From positions 310,001-374,000 of the forward strand of contig CAWKFA010000002.1 of assembly GCA_963848825.1 (NCBI GenBank): a stretch of DNA of 64,000 nucleotides, read 5' to 3'. How positions within the stretch are numbered: position 1 is the first letter of the stretch; the number at the start of each line of letters is the position of its first letter. The notes below the pieces were generated by a model. The model saw only the letters and a list, made by a program, of their open reading frames with translations. It was not told the DNA's origin and searched no databases. The position numbers and the translations under genes are program-made. The stretch is from CAVVSQ01 sp963848825. GTDB taxonomy: Bacteria; Planctomycetota; Planctomycetia; Gemmatales; Gemmataceae. Positions 1 through 9,234 of the stretch are shown here, piece after piece.

Positions 1-135
1 CGGAGCGGGTGCTTTTCCAAAGCCTTTAGCAGAATGCGTTCAAACGCCAGGTAGTCGCCATCTTTCCGGAAAAGCGGCAATCTGGCCACCGCGTGATTGA
101 GCGCCGCCTGGAGCATTACGAGCCCGTCGTGGCCT
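1..135 (-). pseudogene. 5' part of a REP-associated tyrosine transposase (RAYT), cut by the window edge
   Basis: Read on the minus strand, this gives the start of a Y1/IS200-like RAYT transposase: PRRARNAPGG, then after a frame change ARLPLFRKDGDYLAFERI and LLKALEKHP. Both blocks are typical of the RAYT N-terminus. The codon where ATG is expected (about 135-133) reads AGG, and about a dozen bases seem to be missing between the two blocks, so this copy looks defective. The rest would lie left of the window. The DNA just upstream (to about 214) matches the DNA upstream of a second RAYT start at 5924, which supports the identification. RAYTs are single-strand transposases that act on REP sequences. 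Confidence 0.6.
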
Positions 136-181
136 AGGCAAAGTGTAAAACATCGGCACTGGCCGTTCAACAAGATTTGCC

Positions 182-214
182 CTCGAATTCGAGCTGCGTC
201 CGCTTTGAATTTCC
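182..214 (-). repeat. REP-like repeat, copy a (upstream of the RAYT fragment)
   Basis: On the minus strand this reads GGAAATTCAAAG followed by CGGACGCAGCTCG and the palindrome CTCGAATTCGAG. The same core recurs at 5848-5882, at 6061-6099 (opposite orientation) and at 43905-43945. It sits directly upstream of the RAYT start fragment, as REP sequences commonly do. Confidence 0.6.
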
Positions 215-251
215 TTGGTGGGAAGCCGTCGCAACGCCAGCGCCTCTCCTC

Positions 252-2804
252 CTACTTCGCCTCCAACGGCGGCGAGCTGCCGTGGCTTTCGTTGCCATCG
301 CGATCCGCGTTGAGCTTCATGGTTCGGTCGAGGTTCGCTCGCGCCGCGCTGTTGTTCGGGTCGAGGCGGAGGACCTCCTTGAACATCGCGATAGCCCCGT
401 CCAGCTCCCCCTTGTCTCGCAAGGCCAGCCCTAGTTCGTGCAAGATGTAGGCGCGTCTATCGAGCCGGATCCCCTCTCGGAAGGCGGCGATGGCCCCGTC
501 CAGGTTCCCTTGGGCCTTTAGAGCCAGCCCGAGGCCGTAACGGATGTGGGGTTCGTTTGGGTTGAGCCGGCTCGCGTCCAGTATGGCAGCGACGGCGGCG
601 TCCGGGTTTCCCTGGTCCATCAGGGTGAGGCCGAGGTGGAGGTGTGGCCAGTGAAACTTGGGATCGAGGCGGATCGCCTCCCGGCAGGCGGCAATGGCGC
701 CATCCAGGTCCCCCTTGTTACGCAGTGCGTCCCCCAAGCTGTTGTGGACCGAGGGATACTTCGGGTCGATGCCGATCGCCACCCGGTATTCGGCGATGGC
801 CCCCTCGAAATTTCCTGCATCCAACAAGTTATCGCCGAGGTCTATGTGGGCGACCACGCTGCCGGGCCGGACAGCCACGGCTGCGCGCAGGCCATTTTTC
901 TCGCTCGGCCACCAACTTACGCCGGTCGAATCGGGGCTTGTTCAATCGCTGGAGGGCCATGAGGAGCCCGAAGTCCGCCGGCCGCCGGCGCCAGACGGCG
1001 GCCAGGATCGCCTTCCGCCGGTCTACAGGGATGGCATCGAGTTCGCCCAGGACGGCCGCGAAAGGGGCCGGCTGGTCGAGCGCTACCGCCTTGTCCGCCA
1101 GCTCTGCCAACCGAGCGTTCGCCCCCGCCACGACTGCTGCCCGCACGGCATCTCGGAAGTCGTCCGGGTCGGCCGCCCGGAGGACCGCAAGGAGTCCCAG
1201 CGGCGGGGCGTATGCCAGCCACATGTCCAGCGCGGCCAGGAGGCGGCCCCGGATAACCGATTCGTTGACCCGCCGCCCGGCCTCCCCGGGTGTAAGTGTG
1301 CTGGGGACGATCCCGAAGCGGGCGAATGCCTTTGGCCACTGCTCCACGGCCTTGGCGTCACCCTGAAATTGGCCCTCAATGACGGTCCAGCGCAGGTCGT
1401 TGATCCGGTCCAGTTCGCGGAGCATCGCCAGGTCGTCCCGGCAGCGGGCGAGCCGATCCGCCAGGTGGTCCGCGGCGCCCTCGGCGCTGCGTTTCTCAGC
1501 CTGCTCCAAAGCCAGAGCGGCTTTGTCGGCGTCGTCACTCCGCAAGGCGTCCTCACATTGGCCGAGCAAGGCCGCGACCGCGTCCGCGTTGCGTGTCCGG
1601 CGCTCGCGCTCGTCCCGGTTCCGATTCTCCGTCTCGACCCGCCGTTCGGTGGACTCCCGATCGGCCCACCAGGCAAACGTCCCACTGCCAGCCAGGAGCA
1701 GCACGACGGCACCGGCCAGCGCCAGCTGCACCTTCCGCCGTTTCCGCTGCTCAGCGGCCCGCACCTCCGCCCGCACGCGGTCTTGCTCCGCCTGCCGGCG
1801 CGCTCCTCGGCGTTCGCCCGCAACCCGGCCACCGCCGCTGCCACTTCGCTCGCGTCGCGCGGCCTGCCTCCTTTTTCGGCGGCCAGGCATCGCTTCGCCA
1901 GCGCGACCAACTCAGGGTCCGCTCCGCTGCTGTCAAGCCGGACGAAGGCATCGTCCAATTTTGCCCGGGCGGCGAGCTGGCGAGTGGCTTCCGAGTTTGC
2001 TCCAACGTGCGGCGGGCTTCCGGTCAGGATGACGCAAAGAATCGCTCCGAGGCCGAATACGTCGCTACGGGCGTCGATCTGGTCGACCGCCCCGATGGCC
2101 TGCTCCGGCGGCATGAACGCCGGCGTGCCAAGCAAGCTGCCAGCCTGCGTCGCCCCGTCCTCGCCGCGGGTGGAGCGAATCTGGGTGCTGCCGATGGTGG
2201 CGTCAGAATCGTCGCTCGGACGGCCGGGACGAGCCAGGCCGCCGGCCATCACCTTGGCCAGCCCCCAGTCCATGACCTGGACATCGCCGAAATCTCCGAC
2301 CATGACGTTGGCTGGCTTCAGGTCCCGATGAATCACGGAGTGCGCGTGGGCATACCCGACCGCCTGACACACTTGCTCGAAGACGGCCAGGAACCGACCA
2401 CGGTCGGCCGACGGGTCGGGCCGGTCCTTCAGCAGTGCGTCGAGGGTCCGGCCCTTAATGAGCTTCATCGCCAGGAAGGGGCGGCCGTCGGCCAAGGCGC
2501 CGACCTGGTGAATGGCTGGAATTCCTGGGTGTTGCATCTGGCCTGTGATGTACGCCTCGTCGAGAAACCGGGCGGCCGCCGCCGACTGGGGCGAGAATTC
2601 ATCGCGGAGAACTTTGACTGCCACGTCCCGGCACAAGGCGACATCCCGCGCGCGATAGACGACCCCCATGCCGCCGCGGCCAAGTTCGTCGAGCAACTCG
2701 TAGGCCGGCGGTCCAACCTTGGGCAACGGCCTGGCGGCATCGCCGGTCGGCCCGGCGGTGAAGTGATCGGATGGAGAATCGGTACGGACGGGGGAATCGG
2801 ACAA
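252..2804 (-). CDS. Ser/Thr protein kinase with C-terminal TPR repeats (two frameshifts)
   Basis: Hanks-type kinase. Visible motifs are the glycine loop LGRGGMGVV, the lysine in VAVKVLRDE, HRDLKPANVM, VMDWGLAKV (DWG in place of DFG, common in planctomycete kinases) and GTPAFMPPEQA. After the kinase domain come a coiled-coil stretch, one membrane segment (QLALAGAVVLLLAGSGTFAW), a sensor-like middle region and about five TPRs such as DGAIAACREAIRLDP. The frame changes twice: near 1800, before the membrane segment, and near 880, just before the TPRs. Protein similarity continues through both, so I treat this as one gene of about 850 residues. The start is probably TTG at 2804, with AAGGGAGG five bases upstream. 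The upstream in-frame extension to 3062 runs into a WD40 relic and is unlikely to be native. Substrate unknown. Confidence 0.8.
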
Positions 2805-3010
2805 GGGCACCTCCCTTACCGGGGGGGCGGCCGTTACGGCTGGCGCCCAAGCGCGTGACTTGGGTTCGTCTTGGCGGCGTTGCGAATTAACAGAAAACTT
2901 CAACCGCTGGTCGCACCCGGGCACTTGATTTTCTTGGACACATTGTACCCGAGGGGAGTACAGAAAACGACCGGTGCGTGATCGTTTAAACGGAGATAAC
3001 CTCGGCAACG

Positions 3011-3178
3011 GCTCAGGTGGGTGCCAAACGGCGAGCGTGGCGCCGTCGGCGGAAAACGCCACGCAGTGCGCGCAAAGCTTTCACCGTCAGGACTAAAACC
3101 AACCGTGTCTACCGAGTCGTCCACCGGTAAGGTCAGCAAGTTTTTAGCACTGGCCGCGTCCCAGAGTTTGATCGACCA
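3011..3178 (-). pseudogene. WD40-repeat relic between two genes
   Basis: On the minus strand, short blocks in different frames join into a WD40 blade: WSIKLWDAASAKNLLTLPVD, then DSVDTVGFSPDGESFA, then after a shift VAFSADGATLAVWHPPE. There is no start and no remaining propeller. This is probably the remnant of another WD40 gene lost by recombination between repetitive neighbours. Its left part fuses in frame with the kinase gene and its right part overlaps the tail of the WD40/HEAT gene. Confidence 0.55.
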
Positions 3179-5721
3179 CCAAGCACCAAGCGATTGACGG
3201 GCGCTCGTTTTTCAAGGCGTTGCAGCGCTGCCCGGGCCTGTTCAGCCGGTTGATGCCCCACGGAGCGCTGGGCCAAGGCTTCCAGCGTCTGCCGCGCTTC
3301 GTCCGTGCCGACACGTTCCAGTATCTCGATTGCCCTAACAGTTCGCAGGGCGTCCGCTTCGAGCATCTGCCGCTCAAGCGCCGTTAAAAGTTGTTGCAGG
3401 CGTCCGCGCAACTCGACGCTGGGCCGGTTCTGAAGCGCCTTGGATAGTTTGTCCGCGGCGGCAGCCCCCAGTTTCTTGAGTTGCGTCGTCGCTTTTTGCC
3501 GGGTCGCGAAACTGTCACTGTCCAGGTCCAGGATCAATCCGTCGATGCGTGCCATGTCCTCATCAGCCACGAGCCGTATTTGTTTCCGGAGGAACAGCAC
3601 GGCTTGTTGGGGCTCACGAGCCAATTCCTTGATCGCCTGATAAGCCTGGATTGCATCCTGGCCCCGCATGTCCTCCCAAAGGGCGTTCCGCCGTTCCTCC
3701 GTGAGCGCAATAATCCTAGGAGCAATATCGTTGGCGCCGCTGACGTCCCAGATGAGGGCTGTCGTATTGAAGTAGCCCGATGACAGCCGCTTGCCACCTG
3801 GATCGAACGCGAGGGCATAACAATTTGGGGCGCCGGTAAAGCGTAGCCGCTCACGGCGTGTCGCCAATTCGTAAATGCGGACGATCCGGTCCGTGCCGGC
3901 AACCGCGAGGATGCGGTCATCGTCGGCAAAGGCCAGGGTCGTCGCCGGTGCGTCGCCCGGCTGCCCCTTGAGCATGCCGATCTGTTCCCCAGACATCAAA
4001 TCCCAAAAGCATACCAGTCCATCCTTGCCGCCGGCTGCGAGGGTTTTCCCGCTCGTGGAAAAGACGAGACAATGGATGCCGAATTTCCCGGTTGCCAATC
4101 TTCGAATCTCCTTGCCCGTGCCGGTTTCGTACACACGAACGACGGACTCGTCCGCCGGCCTGCCTTCAAGGTTCACGATGGCCAGGTGTTTTCCGTCGGC
4201 GGCGATGGCAAAGGCCAATGCGGGTCTGTGCCGCCAGGCCATGGTTGATGAGTTGTTGGCCGCCGGCCACGTCCCAGACACGCATGGTTCGATCCACTCC
4301 GCCGGAGACCAGCGTCTTCCCATCCGCGATAAAACCGACAACCTGGGCAAAATCTTCGTGCCCTTTGAGGCAGCGGTTTTCCGCGCCCGTTTTCGTGTCC
4401 CAAATCCGAACCGTCTGGTCTTCGCTTGCGGAAGCCAGCAGAGCGCCATCCGGGCTAAATGTCACCGACATGACGCCCCCGTGGTGGCCTTTCAGGACGA
4501 ATAACTCTGTTCCTTTGGCCGTGTCCCACAGGCGGATCGTGTGGTCCCAACTCGCGGTGGCCGCCATTTTCCCATCGGGACCAAAGGCCAGCGCGCAGAC
4601 GCAGCGGGAGTGTCCCACCGTTCGCGGTATCTCCTTGCCGGTGGCAGTGTCCCACGTGTGAAGAGCGGTGTCGCCGGCCGTGATCAGAGTCTTGCCATCG
4701 GCCGCAAAGACGGCGCCGCGGACCCACGGTATTTCGCCGCCGGCTTGCCAAAGTTCTTTGCCTGAGGCCACATCGTAAAGGTGAACCGTATTGTCAGCGG
4801 CGGTCGCGGCCACCGTTTTGCCGTCCGGCGACAGGTAAGAGAATGGACGCCATGCTTGGGACCCGCCAGGAAATGCCGAGCTTGTCCGGTCGCGACGTCC
4901 CAGATTCGCATAGAGCCGTCCTTGTCCAAAAAAGGCTTGGGCGCGGCTCTGTTTGCGAAGGAAGAAATACCCAAACTTTGCATTTGCCGGCTCCCGGAAA
5001 ACAGCTTCTTGCCGTCAGGAGAAAACGCCACGGCATGGACCTCGCTTTGGTGTCCTTCGAAACGCCGCACGGCGTTGCTCGTGGCTGTTTCCCACAGACC
5101 GACCGTGTTATCTAAGCTGCCGGAGGCAAGGGTCTTGCCGTCGGGTGCGAATGTGATGGACGTCACGCCGGCGCGGTGCCCATTGATTTTACGTTTCTCC
5201 TTTCCCGTACGCGCATCCCACAGGCGAATCGTGGCATCGTGGCAGCCGCCGGCGATCTCGGCGCCATCGGGAGAGAACGCCACGGAGGTGATGGCTAGCG
5301 GGGGCGTCTCAAGGCGCAGGCGTTCCTCTCCCGAGTCTGTGTTCCAGAGCCGAACCGTTTTGTCAGAACCGGCAGTGGCCAGGACTTTGCCATCGGGTGA
5401 GAAAGCAATGTCCACGACAACACCTGTGTGGCCGCGTAACTCCCGAAGAAGGTGCCCCGTCGCTGCATCCCACAGGCGGACAACGGAGCCGATCTCCGTG
5501 GAAGCTAGCGTCTTCCGATCCGGTGATGCCGCGACGGCTCTGGACACCGCGTAGGCGTCTCCGCGAAAGCGCATTGATCCCAGACGCAGAAGTGCCGCCG
5601 GCGGCAACGGGTCGCCCTGGCGGTCCACACGCTCGGCTTGCTTCTTGGTGCCCAAGGGATCGTTGGGTTGTGGCTGGCCAATCCAAACGGCAACAATTAT
5701 TGTCAGGCAGAGCGGATTCAT
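3133..5721 (-). CDS. WD40 beta-propeller protein with C-terminal HEAT-like domain (two frameshifts)
   Basis: Secreted or membrane-associated WD40 protein of about 860 residues. ATG at 5721 gives a hydrophobic N-terminus (MNPLCLTIIVAVWIG); an in-frame TTG lies four codons further up. Many blades with FSPDG and RLWD/IWD motifs follow, for example VAFSPDGAEIAGG and TVRIWDTKTGAE. The C-terminal domain (LDSDSFATRQKATTQL, LEALAQRSVG) is the helical module that often ends planctomycete WD40 proteins. The frame changes near 4830 and near 4235 while the propeller continues. The last residues after LQRLEKRA do not look native, so the true stop may be slightly earlier. Probably a scaffold; no enzyme motif seen. 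Confidence 0.75.
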
Positions 5722-5847
5722 GGATCGTTCCAATGGAGAGGTAACCAGCCTAAAGACGAGATAGCGCTCGTTTTGGATTGACGTAACCGTTCACGGGTCG
5801 CCATGCAAAAACACAGGGTCTTTAGTCGTCAGACGCCAGGACTGACA
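5722..5847. other. Short intergenic stretch upstream of the WD40 gene
   Basis: Upstream region of the minus-strand WD40/HEAT gene. I see no convincing promoter or gene in it. It abuts the MITE-like element. Confidence 0.3.
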
Positions 5848-6099
5848 GGAAAATTCAAAGGAGACGCGGCTCGAATTCGAGGGGCAAATTTTGTTGAATG
5901 TGCCGATGCCTTACATTTTGCCTATGCCACGACGGGCCAGTAATGCTCTAGGCGGCTTGGTTGCACCATGCGCTCAAGGGAGCCTGTGGCAACGGCAACC
6001 GCGCAAAAACCCGGGAAACGATGCGCCGACACTGTTTTGACAATCGAAAATGACTGGATACGAGCTGCGTCTCCTTTGAATTTTTCTTTGAATTTTTCC
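5848..6099. mobile_element. MITE-like element with RAYT-associated terminal inverted repeats
   Basis: A stretch of about 250 bp bounded by inverted copies of one sequence: GGAAAATTCAAAGGAGACGC GGCTCG at the left, and its complement (CGAGCTGCGTCTCCTTTG) at the right. The AATTC-bearing unit is doubled at the right end. The left third matches the region upstream of the RAYT fragment at the left edge of the window, through a RAYT start (MPRRASNALGGL at 5924), after which similarity is lost. It therefore looks like an internally deleted RAYT element. No clear target duplication was seen. Confidence 0.6.
5924..5966 (+). pseudogene. RAYT transposase start fragment inside the MITE
   Basis: ATG at 5924 begins MPRRASNALGGL, the conserved first residues of REP-associated tyrosine transposases. 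The expected continuation (a VYHVLNR-type block) is absent, and an unrelated sequence leads to a stop. The upstream DNA is about 80 percent identical by eye to that upstream of the left-edge RAYT. Confidence 0.5.
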
Positions 6100-6184
6100 A
6101 GGTGCCATGGATTAACATCGCGTATCGCGGCGTGAGATCACGGCATGGCCTGCCTCGATGGGGCGAAAGGATCTACCTTCCTAC

Positions 6185-6400
6185 CTACTGCCTGGGATTG
6201 GTTTGAGGCCCCCAGCCAATTCGGTTCGCCACTACCGTGCGGTCCATGCCAAGGAATTGCTCCATGTCCCGGACTTTCGCTGCCAGCTCTTTGAAAGAAC
6301 TCAGCAATTCGGGATAATCGGCACAAAGCTGCTCGAGTGTCGCATCTTGGCCGGCGCTGCGCAACTCCTGCCAGCGCGCAGCGCCTGGTCGCTCCGCGCT
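6185..6400 (-). pseudogene. N-terminal relic of a Ser/Thr kinase gene
   Basis: On the minus strand an open frame gives ARWQELRSAGQDATLEQLC, then ADYPELLSSFKELAAKVRDM. This is the short helical segment that precedes the catalytic domain in many planctomycete Ser/Thr kinases (WEELRAAG..SPEELC..CPEL). It is followed by MEQFLGMD and a stop at 6185. There is no start codon and no kinase domain, so only the N-terminal segment survives, just beyond the stop of the LGFP surface protein. Confidence 0.5.
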
Positions 6401-6444
6401 TCAAATCAAGCCGGTCGCCGTGGGCGAGCACGTGTTCATGCAGC

Positions 6445-8574
6445 CTAAATTCTTCGGAAATAATCGTTTCCGTTAAAAGTGTCATCATAATGAAGAACAG
6501 CATGTTCAAAAATGACGCTTCTGCCGTCGCCTTCATATACCACGCCCGAAACGGGTAGGCCCCAGTCGCTCCGCGCGGGCCCGCCACTCCGAAGATAACT
6601 CAGCGCAAAAGTGCCAGTTAGTGTGCGGAAGCCTCGAGCTTGGGTCCAAACCAATAGCCCCTTCTCAAAGGTGCAGAACACGCTATTGTTCGGTCCAAGC
6701 TGGACATCGCCAGTGGGAAAGCCCAGCATGAAGTCGGGCTCCAGGCCGTTGAGTTTTTGCCGCATCTGACCGAGCATGTCGACTTTTTGGGGGAGATAAT
6801 AGGTCCCACTTGTCGTTTCGATTGGAATAGTCACCTGTGGGTTCGTGATCGCACCAGTCTCGGCTGTCGTCGTCCAAAGTCCCGCCGAGTTCAGGTGCGA
6901 GGTCCCGGCATTGAGATGGTAGATCAGGCCGTTCTCAAACTTCGCCACGATTCCCCGGGAAAGTGATTGCTCGTCGCTTGTTGGCAGCCCGAGCATCCCG
7001 TACGGGCCGCCCTTCTCTTTCCATTTTGAGTAAATGTCGCCCATAATCGTGGATGTGAAGGGGCTCCATTCTTTGACCTGGGCGTCCATATCCTTGCGGG
7101 ACTTGAACGAAAAAACCGGCTCTCCTGGCCGCGCGGTGATTGCGCCTCGTTCAAACTCCACCAAGGAACTACCCCGCACCGTACCTTGTTGGTGAACGGG
7201 TGCGCCGAGTTCGCTGGAGAGTCCGCCAACTTCCACGTAGCGCGCCATGATTGATCCTGTCAAGATAAAAAGCTTGCGATCGCGCGTCAAAATGATCGCT
7301 CCGTGCAAGTACAGGACCATTTGGCCCTGGTCCGTTTTGATCGGTGGTTCGGTCTGGGCGCCGAGATAGCTGTTGATCCCGCCAAGTAATTCATAGGAAT
7401 CTTGGATTTCCTTGGCGGGAAGATTCAAGATCGCGCGGATATAGGAGTCGTATCTTGGTGAATCGGCAGGTGAATTGCTATATCCAAAGGCGTAGTGCAT
7501 AAATACGTCCAGAAGGTATGTATCGCTGGACTTCAGCGTCAGAAATTGAGCAGACGACATTCCTGCGGCGATCTGAGTCGAAGCGCCGCCCACGCGTGGA
7601 TTGTACTGGTCGTACACGTATCCGCCTGTGTTCCGCAAGATCACGTCGCCATTGCCGGCGATGGCCATCGAAGAAATGTTGGTGGCGATCCAGGTCGAGG
7701 CCCCGCCCACACGCGGGTTGTACTGGTCGTACACGTTCCCGTTCGTGTTAAGCAGCATGACGTCGCCATTGCCGGCGATGGCCATCGCGCAAATGTTGGT
7801 GGCGATCCAGGTCGAGGCCCCGCCCACACGCGGGTTGTACTGGTCGTACACGTTCCCGTTCGTGTTAAGCAGCATGACGTCGCCGTTGCCGGCGATGGCC
7901 GTCGAAGAAATGTTGGTGGCGATCCAGGCCGAAGCCCCGCCCACGCGCGGGTTGTACTGGTCGTACACGTTCCCGTTCGTGTTAAGCAACATGACGTCGC
8001 CGTTGCCGGCGATGGCCATCGAAGAAATGTTGGTGGCGATCCAGGTCGAGGCCCCGCCCACGCGCGGGTTGTACTGGTCGTACACGTTCCCATTCGTGTT
8101 AAGCAGCATGATGTCGCCGTTGCCGGCCGTGGCCATCGCGCAAATGTTGGTGGCGATCCAGGCGGAGGCTCCACCCACACGCGAGTTGTACTGGTCATAC
8201 ACGTTGCCGTTGGTGGTGCTGAGCCAAATGACGTCGCCGTTGCCGGCGACGGCGAAAGACCGAGCGTTGGTACTGATTGGGACTTTTGCGGAACCGTCCG
8301 TCTTCATGGATTTCAGCGTATTGCTGGCATCAAGGTCGATGACAACATTGTTTACCACCGCGAACTTCACCACTGCCGAATCGATCTTGACGCTCGCGGC
8401 GTTATAGAGATTGCCGCTGCTTTCGAGAGTGTACCCCGGAAATGTCGCGTTCATCACCTCGCGTGCCTCAAGGGTTTCAACCCTCAAGCTGACTTTCCTT
8501 GTGACGCGTTTGGTTGGACTTGCGGCTTCGTTGTTATTACTGCCAAACAGTTTGCGAAAAATGGAAAGAGCCAT
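6445..8574 (-). CDS. Surface/secreted protein with 39-residue tandem repeats and LGFP repeats
   Basis: 709 residues, ATG at 8574 with AGGAGA upstream. The N-terminus carries a planctomycete export-type signal, a variant of the LEPR motif (RVETLEAREVMNA at about residues 31-43). Residues of about 100-340 hold six near-identical 39-residue repeats (AGNGDVMLLNTNGNVYDQYN then PRVGGASTWIATNI), likely blades of a beta-propeller or tectonin-like fold. The C-terminal half has several LGFP-type repeats (GPYGMLGLPTSDE, SSELGAPVHQQG, DFMLGFPTGD, RSDWGLPVSG), a module known from cell-wall-associated proteins. No enzyme motif. Probable role: adhesion or cell-envelope binding. The adjacent kinase relic ends its 3' side. 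Confidence 0.75.
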   Translation of the reverse strand: MALSIFRKLFGSNNNEAASPTKRVTRKVSLRVETLEAREVMNATFPGYTLESSGNLYNAASVKIDSAVVKFAVVNNVVIDLDASNTLKSMKTDGSAKVPISTNARSFAVAGNGDVIWLSTTNGNVYDQYNSRVGGASAWIATNICAMATAGNGDIMLLNTNGNVYDQYNPRVGGASTWIATNISSMAIAGNGDVMLLNTNGNVYDQYNPRVGGASAWIATNISSTAIAGNGDVMLLNTNGNVYDQYNPRVGGASTWIATNICAMAIAGNGDVMLLNTNGNVYDQYNPRVGGASTWIATNISSMAIAGNGDVILRNTGGYVYDQYNPRVGGASTQIAAGMSSAQFLTLKSSDTYLLDVFMHYAFGYSNSPADSPRYDSYIRAILNLPAKEIQDSYELLGGINSYLGAQTEPPIKTDQGQMVLYLHGAIILTRDRKLFILTGSIMARYVEVGGLSSELGAPVHQQGTVRGSSLVEFERGAITARPGEPVFSFKSRKDMDAQVKEWSPFTSTIMGDIYSKWKEKGGPYGMLGLPTSDEQSLSRGIVAKFENGLIYHLNAGTSHLNSAGLWTTTAETGAITNPQVTIPIETTSGTYYLPQKVDMLGQMRQKLNGLEPDFMLGFPTGDVQLGPNNSVFCTFEKGLLVWTQARGFRTLTGTFALSYLRSGGPARSDWGLPVSGVVYEGDGRSVIFEHAVLHYDDTFNGNDYFRRI
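7570..8260. repeat. 117-bp in-frame tandem repeat, six units
   Basis: Six units with an exact 117-bp period; the marker TTGCCGGCG recurs at 7652, 7769, 7886, 8003, 8120 and 8237. The middle units are almost identical at the DNA level, including synonymous sites, which implies recent duplication or gene conversion. The period is 39 codons, so copy-number change would keep the reading frame of the surface protein. Confidence 0.9.
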
Positions 8575-8729
8575 GGGTCGTCTCCTGGATGCAACGAGTT
8601 TCGTGATTGGTCACGGCGTTCGCCGCCGCATTCATAGGGATGAGCGAGAGTCCACGGCCCGAAGGGACATAGACTCTTGCGATTTCTCGGGACTGAACTT
8701 CCCATGTTCATCAAGTGACTTGCATCAGT

Positions 8730-8764
8730 CCGGGACGAATTACTCTGATCGTCCCGGGGTTTTT
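8730..8764 (+). terminator. GC-rich hairpin followed by T-tract
   Basis: Nine perfect pairs CCGGGACGA/TCGTCCCGG with a ten-base loop, then GG and TTTTT on the plus strand. It has the form of an intrinsic terminator, but no plus-strand gene ends here. It could instead be an attenuator or leader structure for the downstream kinase gene. Confidence 0.45.
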
Positions 8765-8848
8765 GTCCCATTTCGGCCACGTCTCTCGCTGATGTCTGGG
8801 ACGGGTCGCTACGATCCAAACCCGCTTTGATCTCTAAAGGAGGTAGCG

Positions 8849-8914
8849 ATGGGTACGATTCGCCATGTGGAACCAATGTCGGAAGGTCACGGGGACTCCG
8901 GCGCCCTGATTTAA
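8849..8914 (+). CDS. Possible 21-residue leader peptide
   Basis: ATG at 8849 is preceded by AAAGGAGGT with about seven bases spacing, an ideal Shine-Dalgarno. The frame encodes MGTIRHVEPMSEGHGDSGAL plus one residue, then TAA. It lies about 320 bp upstream of the giant kinase and just after a hairpin. No homology is recognised and the frame is short, so only the strength of the binding site supports it. Confidence 0.3.
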   Translation: MGTIRHVEPMSEGHGDSGALI

Positions 8915-9234
8915 CGGGGAACGATACCGCTCGGTTTAAGCCTTTCGTCAGTCTGTCCCGCTCTTTCGCGTAGGGCGACCCATTTTTGGCCAATGGGAGA
9001 CTGTCTTTGGGTCGGCGTGCGCGGTCGAATTTCGTGGAGGTCGTTGCACGCGGATCGTTTTTGTGTCATCATGGCGGCTTGGAAAACAGGACGATATCAC
9101 CCGGCCACGGCCTGCAAATGATTGCCTTTCCCGTCGAGGAAGTCTGTCGGTGCATCCCGCGCCAAGACGGGCTAACTCCGTGCCCCCGCACGGAGTGATT
9201 TCTGGATAGCTTCCCTTTGGTAAAGGACCTTGTT

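Larger units (their letters stand above)
8575..9234. other. 660-bp intergenic region between divergent genes
   Basis: Lies between the minus-strand LGFP gene and the plus-strand giant kinase. It should hold both promoters. The only structures I can support are a strong hairpin at 8730-8757 and a very short reading frame with a perfect ribosome binding site at 8849. Confidence 0.4.

Noticed and set aside
658..2331. Long plus-strand reading frame of 557 codons
   Set aside because: It is antisense to the kinase, which has all catalytic motifs. The frame stays open because of high GC codon bias.
7570..8260. Regular repeats as a CRISPR array
   Set aside because: The 117-bp units are contiguous, coding and lack unique spacers.
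7495..8637. Plus-strand frames of 268 and 380 codons with internal repeats
   Set aside because: They mirror the 117-bp repeat of the minus-strand surface protein, which has a start site, export motif and LGFP domains.
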